NCBI GenBank assembly: GCA_023409535.1
Contig: JAEYGZ010000034.1
Coordinates: forward strand, 152,578-216,577
Source: Bacillota bacterium
GTDB taxonomy: Bacteria > Bacillota > Clostridia > Lachnospirales > Lachnospiraceae
Reading direction: 5' to 3'
DNA length: 64,000 nucleotides
Position numbers and translations under genes: made by a program. Below are positions 59,799-64,000 of the stretch, piece by piece (position 1 is the stretch's first letter; every line of letters begins with the position of its first letter). The notes under the pieces were generated by a model. The model did no database searches. It was not told the origin of the DNA and worked only from the letters and a program-made list of their open reading frames with translations.

Positions 59799-60371
59799 AT
59801 GAAGACACTGATTATAAATGGATCCCCGAGAAGAAATGGTAATACCTCCGAATTGCTGGCAGAACTTAAAAAACAGCTTCATGGAGAAAGTGTTGAGGTT
59901 TCAGCGTATTATGATAAGATAGCACCTTGTAAAGATTGCAGACTGTGCTGGAAGAAAAAAGGTTGTGTAATTAAAGATGATATGACCAAAATCTATGAGG
60001 ATGATTTTGATACTGTTGTTATTGCATCGCCATTATACATGTCTAATCTTACCGGCCCCCTTGTCAGCTTAGCAAGCCGATTCCAGGCATACTATGCAGC
60101 AAGACGTTTTTTAAAAGAGCCAATGGATATTCGGAGTAAAATTGCTGTTTTGATACTTGTCGGCGGTGGAGACGGCGGACCCGAACCAGCAGTGAATTTA
60201 GCGAAGTGGATGTTCAAAAAAATGAAAGCTGAATTTAAGGATGAAAATACGGTTTTTTCATTACATACTGACGAGATACCTGCAAAAGAAGACCATAATG
60301 CACTCTGTAAAATCAATGAAATAGTCTGTCGGATAAATCAAAGAGAGGGAGAAGACGGCAGAGGAAATTAA
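59799..60371 (+). CDS. Flavodoxin-like / NADPH-dependent FMN reductase family protein
   Basis: A 190-residue flavoprotein-type fold. The FMN phosphate loop is INGSPRRNGNTSELL at the start, and SPLYMSNLTGPL binds the isoalloxazine ring. The CKDCRLCWKKKGC segment near residue 45 holds four Cys, a common feature of iron-sulfur flavoprotein-like members, here without a clear cluster motif. ATG 59799 follows a weak GAGGTTG. Role: probably reduction of quinones or nitro compounds. Confidence 0.88.
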   Translation: MKTLIINGSPRRNGNTSELLAELKKQLHGESVEVSAYYDKIAPCKDCRLCWKKKGCVIKDDMTKIYEDDFDTVVIASPLYMSNLTGPLVSLASRFQAYYAARRFLKEPMDIRSKIAVLILVGGGDGGPEPAVNLAKWMFKKMKAEFKDENTVFSLHTDEIPAKEDHNALCKINEIVCRINQREGEDGRGN

Positions 60372-60553
60372 TAGATAATGATATCCGTGAACAGGAGAAA
60401 AATAATAGGACCGTTAGAATTGAGGAGATAAGAGTGAACGCTTTTATGTCTTTTTTTGTCAGCGTTCTTAATATTTCAGATTGCCTGATAAATATATTTG
60501 ATTTATAATGATAGGCGTTGCGTAATCAGGTATGGATAAAACGAGGTTAGCGA

Positions 60554-61921
60554 ATGAAAAAGAAATGGTTTCAACTGGATAAAAGAACGGACAAAGAAAT
60601 AATCTCACTGGCATGGCCTTCTATTACCGAGCAGATACTTGAGATGATGGTAGGAATGGTTTCCACTATATTCATGGGGAGAATAGGTATTTTTGCTGTC
60701 GCAGCCGTAGGCATGGTAAATATGCTTATGGGATTTATGCAGACGGTTTTTTCGGGCTTATCTATCGGTACAACAGTTATTATAGCAAGGGTTACAGGGG
60801 AAGGTAATCATCAAGAGGCAAAAAGAGCATTAATACAATCCGGGTATATGGCAATCGTTGTCGGAGTGCTTCTTGCCTTGGCAGGCAGAGTATTTTCGCT
60901 GCCGTTGCTGAGCCTGTTTTTCGGTAAAGCGGAGCCGGAAGTTTTTAAAGCAGGGATCAGTTATTTTAATATTGTACTTTTTAATCTGCCTTTTCTTGTA
61001 CTGGATATCATAGTTTCCGGAGCCATGAGAGGTGCCGGAGATACAAAAACTCCGATGGTAATCACCGGCGGTGTTAATATTGTAAACATCATATTGAATA
61101 CAGTATTGATATTTGGCGTGCCGTTCCTTGGTATACCTGCATTTGGTATCGTGGGTTCGGCAATAGCAGTGACAATTTCAAGAATCATAGGTGTGACGGT
61201 CAGAGTTATAGTTTTGTATCATTATAAAGGGCTTAAGCTTAATCTAAGCCTGAAGGATGACTACACAATCAAGCCGGAACTGATTAAACGAATTATCAAC
61301 ATAGGTATCCCGGGCTTTATTGAGCAGGCAGTAATGCAGGGAGGTTTCCTTGTACTTCAGATTATTATTGTTCCCCTGGGAACAGTCGCGATGGCGGCAT
61401 ATCAGATCGGATTAAATATAAATGCGCTGGCCTTTTTCCCTATCTTTGGGTTTGCTATAGCAAATACAACGCTTGTAGGACAAAGCCTTGGGGAGAAAAA
61501 TTATCAAAAGGCGGAAACCTATTCCCGCGAGGGTTTGAAGATTACAATGGCGGTGGGTTTTGTAATCGGTATTCTTATGATTATCTTTTCAAAATATCTT
61601 ACAGCCTTGTATACCGATGATCCGCTTGTAACAAAGGAGTCAATCGGTATCGTTTGTACATTCGGGGTGATAGAGCCATTGCTGGCAATACTTAATTTGT
61701 GCTCGGCAACATTAAAGGCGGCCGGAGATATCAAGTATGTTATGATTACATCCTTTGTAGGGCTTTGGACCTTCAGGGTTATCCTGTCTTTCCTTCTTAT
61801 TCATTTGTTCGGACTAGGTCTGACTGCGGTTATGATTGGCATATTCTTCGATTTCTGTTCAAGGTCGATTATGTACCTTGTCAGAGTGCGCAACGGAAAA
61901 TGGAAATATATTACGGTGTAA
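60554..61921 (+). CDS. MATE family multidrug/cation efflux transporter
   Basis: A 455-residue, 12-helix membrane antiporter of the MATE/NorM (DinF-side) family. The repeat halves start SLAWPSITEQILEMMVGMVS and NIGIPGFIEQAVMQGGFLVL, and the conserved GAMRGAGDTKTPM motif follows helix 4. It exports drugs or metabolites using a sodium or proton gradient. Start ATG 60554 has GAGGTTAG upstream. It converges on the peroxiredoxin gene, with only nine bases between the stop codons. Confidence 0.93.
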   Translation: MKKKWFQLDKRTDKEIISLAWPSITEQILEMMVGMVSTIFMGRIGIFAVAAVGMVNMLMGFMQTVFSGLSIGTTVIIARVTGEGNHQEAKRALIQSGYMAIVVGVLLALAGRVFSLPLLSLFFGKAEPEVFKAGISYFNIVLFNLPFLVLDIIVSGAMRGAGDTKTPMVITGGVNIVNIILNTVLIFGVPFLGIPAFGIVGSAIAVTISRIIGVTVRVIVLYHYKGLKLNLSLKDDYTIKPELIKRIINIGIPGFIEQAVMQGGFLVLQIIIVPLGTVAMAAYQIGLNINALAFFPIFGFAIANTTLVGQSLGEKNYQKAETYSREGLKITMAVGFVIGILMIIFSKYLTALYTDDPLVTKESIGIVCTFGVIEPLLAILNLCSATLKAAGDIKYVMITSFVGLWTFRVILSFLLIHLFGLGLTAVMIGIFFDFCSRSIMYLVRVRNGKWKYITV

Positions 61922-61930
61922 TGAACCGTA

Positions 61931-62569
61931 TCATTCTAAGTTCTTGTAACACCAGAACCAGTCCATGCAATCCAATCCCATTTTAGACGGTTCATTTATC
62001 CGTTCTAACATCTGGTTGTAAGTCTGAGGCGGAGGAACCATAGCAGGAATGTCAGGCTGCCAGTTAGCGGGGGTAACCATTTTATACTGATCCGTTGTTT
62101 GAAGAGCCGTTAACAAACGGAGTATCTCATAGATGTTTCGGCCATTCGTCAAAGGATAAATTAAGATGGCGCGGATGGTTTGTTCGGGATCAATAAAGTA
62201 TACATTTCGTACAGTTTCCTGTTTGCTGGCATCTGGAGCAATCATACCATAGAGGCCGGCAACTTCTGCCATGCGGTCAGCAATCACAGGAAAAGGAATC
62301 TGAACGCCGGTTAATAGATAGATCTGGTTTACCCATGCAAGGTGAGAAGGGTTACTATCAATACTTAATCCTATTAACTTTGTATTCAGTGCTTCAAATT
62401 GATTATTTGCCTGTGCAAATGCAACAAACTCTGTTGTACATACAGGCGTGAAGTCACCTGGATGTGAAAATAGTATTACCCACTGACCTTTATAATCGGA
62501 CATTTTGATTGGTCCGAAGGTTGTCATTGCTGTAAAATCAGGAGCTTTTATACCGATGCTGACATTCAT
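61931..62569 (-). CDS. Peroxiredoxin, Prx6-type
   Basis: About 212 residues. The peroxidatic Cys is in GDFTPVCTTEF, and the C-terminal region carries LDCMDWFWCYK, a C-x5-C pair known from archaeal and anaerobe Prx6-like enzymes, where it acts as the resolving site. It reduces peroxides with an unknown electron donor; a thioredoxin or rubredoxin system would be expected in an anaerobe. The ATG at 62569 follows GGTGA at a good distance, while the upstream TTG at 62581 does not have one. It is convergent with the MATE gene. Confidence 0.92.
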   Translation of the reverse strand: MNVSIGIKAPDFTAMTTFGPIKMSDYKGQWVILFSHPGDFTPVCTTEFVAFAQANNQFEALNTKLIGLSIDSNPSHLAWVNQIYLLTGVQIPFPVIADRMAEVAGLYGMIAPDASKQETVRNVYFIDPEQTIRAILIYPLTNGRNIYEILRLLTALQTTDQYKMVTPANWQPDIPAMVPPPQTYNQMLERINEPSKMGLDCMDWFWCYKNLE

Positions 62570-62918
62570 GATTTTCACCAAGATATTATTTGTACTATTG
62601 TATGTGGGCAGGAAAGAATATAGTAGAAGTAGATTCAGGCGTTATTGCAGCAAGGCAGATTGTTGTTGTTGCATGGTAGAAGGTGATTAGAATCAAAGAT
62701 AGTATCCTGTGTTGCAGTGAATCTATAACTGTCTGGTAAATATTTTTTAAGGCTATAAAAAGTAAATATTTTGTAATTTCAAAAGTAGTGGTATATAATG
62801 GAGGGAAATAGAAGTAGTAAAAGTGAAGTAAAAACAAACAGGTATTTGTATAATGCACATATTTTTGCAGATCTAGGATACCTGTAGAAAATTATTCAAA
62901 GTTGAGGGGAGGAGTACA
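62570..62918. other. 349-bp divergent intergenic region, nothing recognised
   Basis: The peroxiredoxin and methyltransferase genes face away from each other here. The region is AT-rich with no strong palindrome, RNA fold or gene that I could support. Promoters for both genes must lie in it. Confidence 0.5.
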
Positions 62919-63734
62919 ATGATAAGAGAAATAAGGACCGGTAAGGAGGAAAGCGTTTTAGAGGAAGAGGTTACCAGGGGGTTGGGCCGAATATCCTTCT
63001 ATCATCCGGTTGGCACTTTTTCACTAACTCCCGCAAGCAATGTGCTCATCAACGCCATTATTGATAATCAGAAGCGGTTCGGCGGTATCGGAATTGATTG
63101 GGGAAGCGGTGTGGGCTGCCTGGCTGTTCTTGCGGCAAAAATAAATTCAGTGAAGAAGGTCTATGGTCTTGAGATTTCCCAAGAAAATATAAATGCTGCC
63201 AGAATAAATGCAGAAAAAAACAGCGTCAGTGATAAAGCATGCTTTATGCTGGCGGATTCCTACAGTCCATTCAATACGGAGGAAAAGCAGGAGCTCGACA
63301 AATTAAAAGGGGCGGTTGATTTTATAATCTCAAATCCGCCGTCCAGTGATTGGGATGATGGATTTGGCTTCCGCAGAATGGTAATAAACGGTGCAAAGGA
63401 ATTCTTGAAAAAGGATGGAATTGTGCTGCTGAATGTTTCGTTCCAGTATGGTGCCAAAAGAGTGGAAGCTTTATATAGGGACATGGACGGCTTCAACTAT
63501 ATGGGCTTGGCAGCAAGTACAAATTGGGTGCCTTTCGATTTGAACCGGCCGGATTTACTTGATTGCTTAAAGGTCTATGCAAAGGAAGAATTAAACGGAG
63601 GATTTGATTACACCTTCTCAGAGGAGGGCAGCGATGACAGGCTGATCAATGCTCAAACCGCACTTGATAATTTTAACAGGAGAGGGATTAGTCCTTTTAC
63701 CAAATGGCAGACGCATCTGTTCAAATTGGCATGA
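62919..63734 (+). CDS. Class I SAM-dependent methyltransferase (small-domain type)
   Basis: A 271-residue methyltransferase with motif I (IDWGSGVGCLAVLAA), the acidic loop VYGLEIS and a catalytic-type NPPS in FIISNPPSSDWDDGFG, the signature of enzymes that methylate amino groups in proteins or bases (MTS/PrmA-like). The C-terminus is distinct. GAGGGGAGGAG precedes ATG 62919. The substrate is unknown. It is followed by a terminator at 63785-63811. Confidence 0.88.
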   Translation: MIREIRTGKEESVLEEEVTRGLGRISFYHPVGTFSLTPASNVLINAIIDNQKRFGGIGIDWGSGVGCLAVLAAKINSVKKVYGLEISQENINAARINAEKNSVSDKACFMLADSYSPFNTEEKQELDKLKGAVDFIISNPPSSDWDDGFGFRRMVINGAKEFLKKDGIVLLNVSFQYGAKRVEALYRDMDGFNYMGLAASTNWVPFDLNRPDLLDCLKVYAKEELNGGFDYTFSEEGSDDRLINAQTALDNFNRRGISPFTKWQTHLFKLA

Positions 63735-63784
63735 AAAGTCTCTTATCATAGGCTTATTATCTTATATTAGACTATAATAAAGTT

Positions 63785-63811
63785 ACGGGCTGCACGGAAA
63801 GCGCAGCCCGT
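63785..63811 (+). terminator. Rho-independent terminator
   Basis: ACGGGCTGC (63785-63793) pairs with GCAGCCCGT (63803-63811), with a nine-base loop and a T-rich tail (TTATTTT), 50 bases after the methyltransferase stop. Confidence 0.82.
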
Positions 63812-63944
63812 TATTTTAATGTATTGATGGTTCTACAGCCTGGACCAATGGATATCAATCATTCAGTAAAACTTGCAGTTGCAGAGTAAACGGTAAACCA
63901 TGCGTACATTACCTCTGAGTTCAATTCATGAGATAATATCGTAA

Positions 63945-63978
63945 AAAGTGTAAAAAGTTGTACTAGTTTTTACACTTT
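63945..63978. promoter_or_regulatory. Operator-like 12-bp palindrome before the next gene
   Basis: AAAGTGTAAAAA (63945-63956) and its exact complement TTTTTACACTTT (63967-63978) flank ten bases. The layout resembles the two TetR operators in the window. The last bases (63993-64000, AAGGAGGT) are the ribosome-binding site of a gene that starts beyond the window; the kind of gene cannot be told. Confidence 0.65.
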
Positions 63979-64000
63979 ACACGAAACTCACTAAGGAGGT

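Noticed and set aside
1..64000. tRNA, rRNA, CRISPR arrays and intact insertion sequences.
   Set aside because: None could be recognised; repeated short motifs found were operators or decayed gene ends, and no transposase gene was seen.

Overview
The window looks like a chromosomal segment of a low-GC, anaerobic, fermentative Firmicute, most likely a Lachnospiraceae/Clostridium cluster XIVa relative. The grounds are strong AGGAGG ribosome-binding sites, frequent TTG/GTG starts, AT-rich intergenic DNA, consensus sigma-A promoters, and characteristic families: GH94 phosphorylase, Trep_Strep-type ECF transporter, DUF1048, DUF4179 and PRD regulators. No rRNA, tRNA, CRISPR array or intact insertion sequence was seen.

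Layout. 0-2.2 kb: end of a two-gene ABC exporter. 2.5-4.2 kb: a 61-residue protein ending in nine Ser-Arg dipeptides, followed by a Hanks-type protein kinase and an unrecognised 187-residue protein. 4.2-10.9 kb: small regulatory and housekeeping genes (TetR with an HExxH membrane protein, LysR with a YdcZ-type transporter, LOG protein, methyltransferase, GNAT, DUF3796 with an XRE regulator, zinc ribbon, CPBP protease). 11-24.4 kb: carbohydrate catabolism, with class I fructose-bisphosphate aldolase, a GC-richer cassette (sugar lactonase, GH31 glycosidase, ABC sugar importer without its ATPase, FCD-type GntR regulator), then a GH94 phosphorylase resembling cellobionic acid phosphorylase and an IlvD/Edd-family dehydratase. 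Several of these steps would meet at aldonic acids such as gluconate.

24.5-30.7 kb: a PEP/pyruvate-binding protein with a KaiC-like N-terminus, NADP-type glutamate dehydrogenase, and an ECF sigma factor with its DUF4179 partner. 31-43.8 kb: an almost self-sufficient phosphotransferase island with two mannose-6-phosphate isomerase homologues, galactitol-type IIB, IIC and IIA, a mannitol-1-phosphate dehydrogenase homologue lacking the usual catalytic His, a PRD regulator, its own Enzyme I, two HPr proteins and a chemoreceptor. 43.8-55.5 kb: a TetR gene, two paralogous pairs of exporter-fold ABC half-transporters (IrtAB/YbtPQ-like), an ECF transporter (S, T and double ATPase) and an AraC regulator. 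Two near-identical palindromes of DtxR-box type precede the two main transcription units, so iron, haem or metallophore uptake is the leading reading.

55.5-64 kb: SGNH hydrolase, PadR with two DUF1048 proteins, a gene-poor stretch with degraded repeats resembling the end of an RlmD-type methyltransferase gene, a DUF1016 nuclease with a small DUF6429-like protein, flavodoxin-like reductase, MATE exporter, peroxiredoxin and a methyltransferase. The window ends in an operator-like palindrome and the ribosome-binding site of the next gene.

The most unusual item is the Ser-Arg repeat protein next to a protein kinase, a bacterial arrangement that recalls eukaryotic SR proteins with SRPK kinases and the Bacillus spore-coat pair CotG/CotH. 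Family names are from recognition of motifs by eye; no database search was run.
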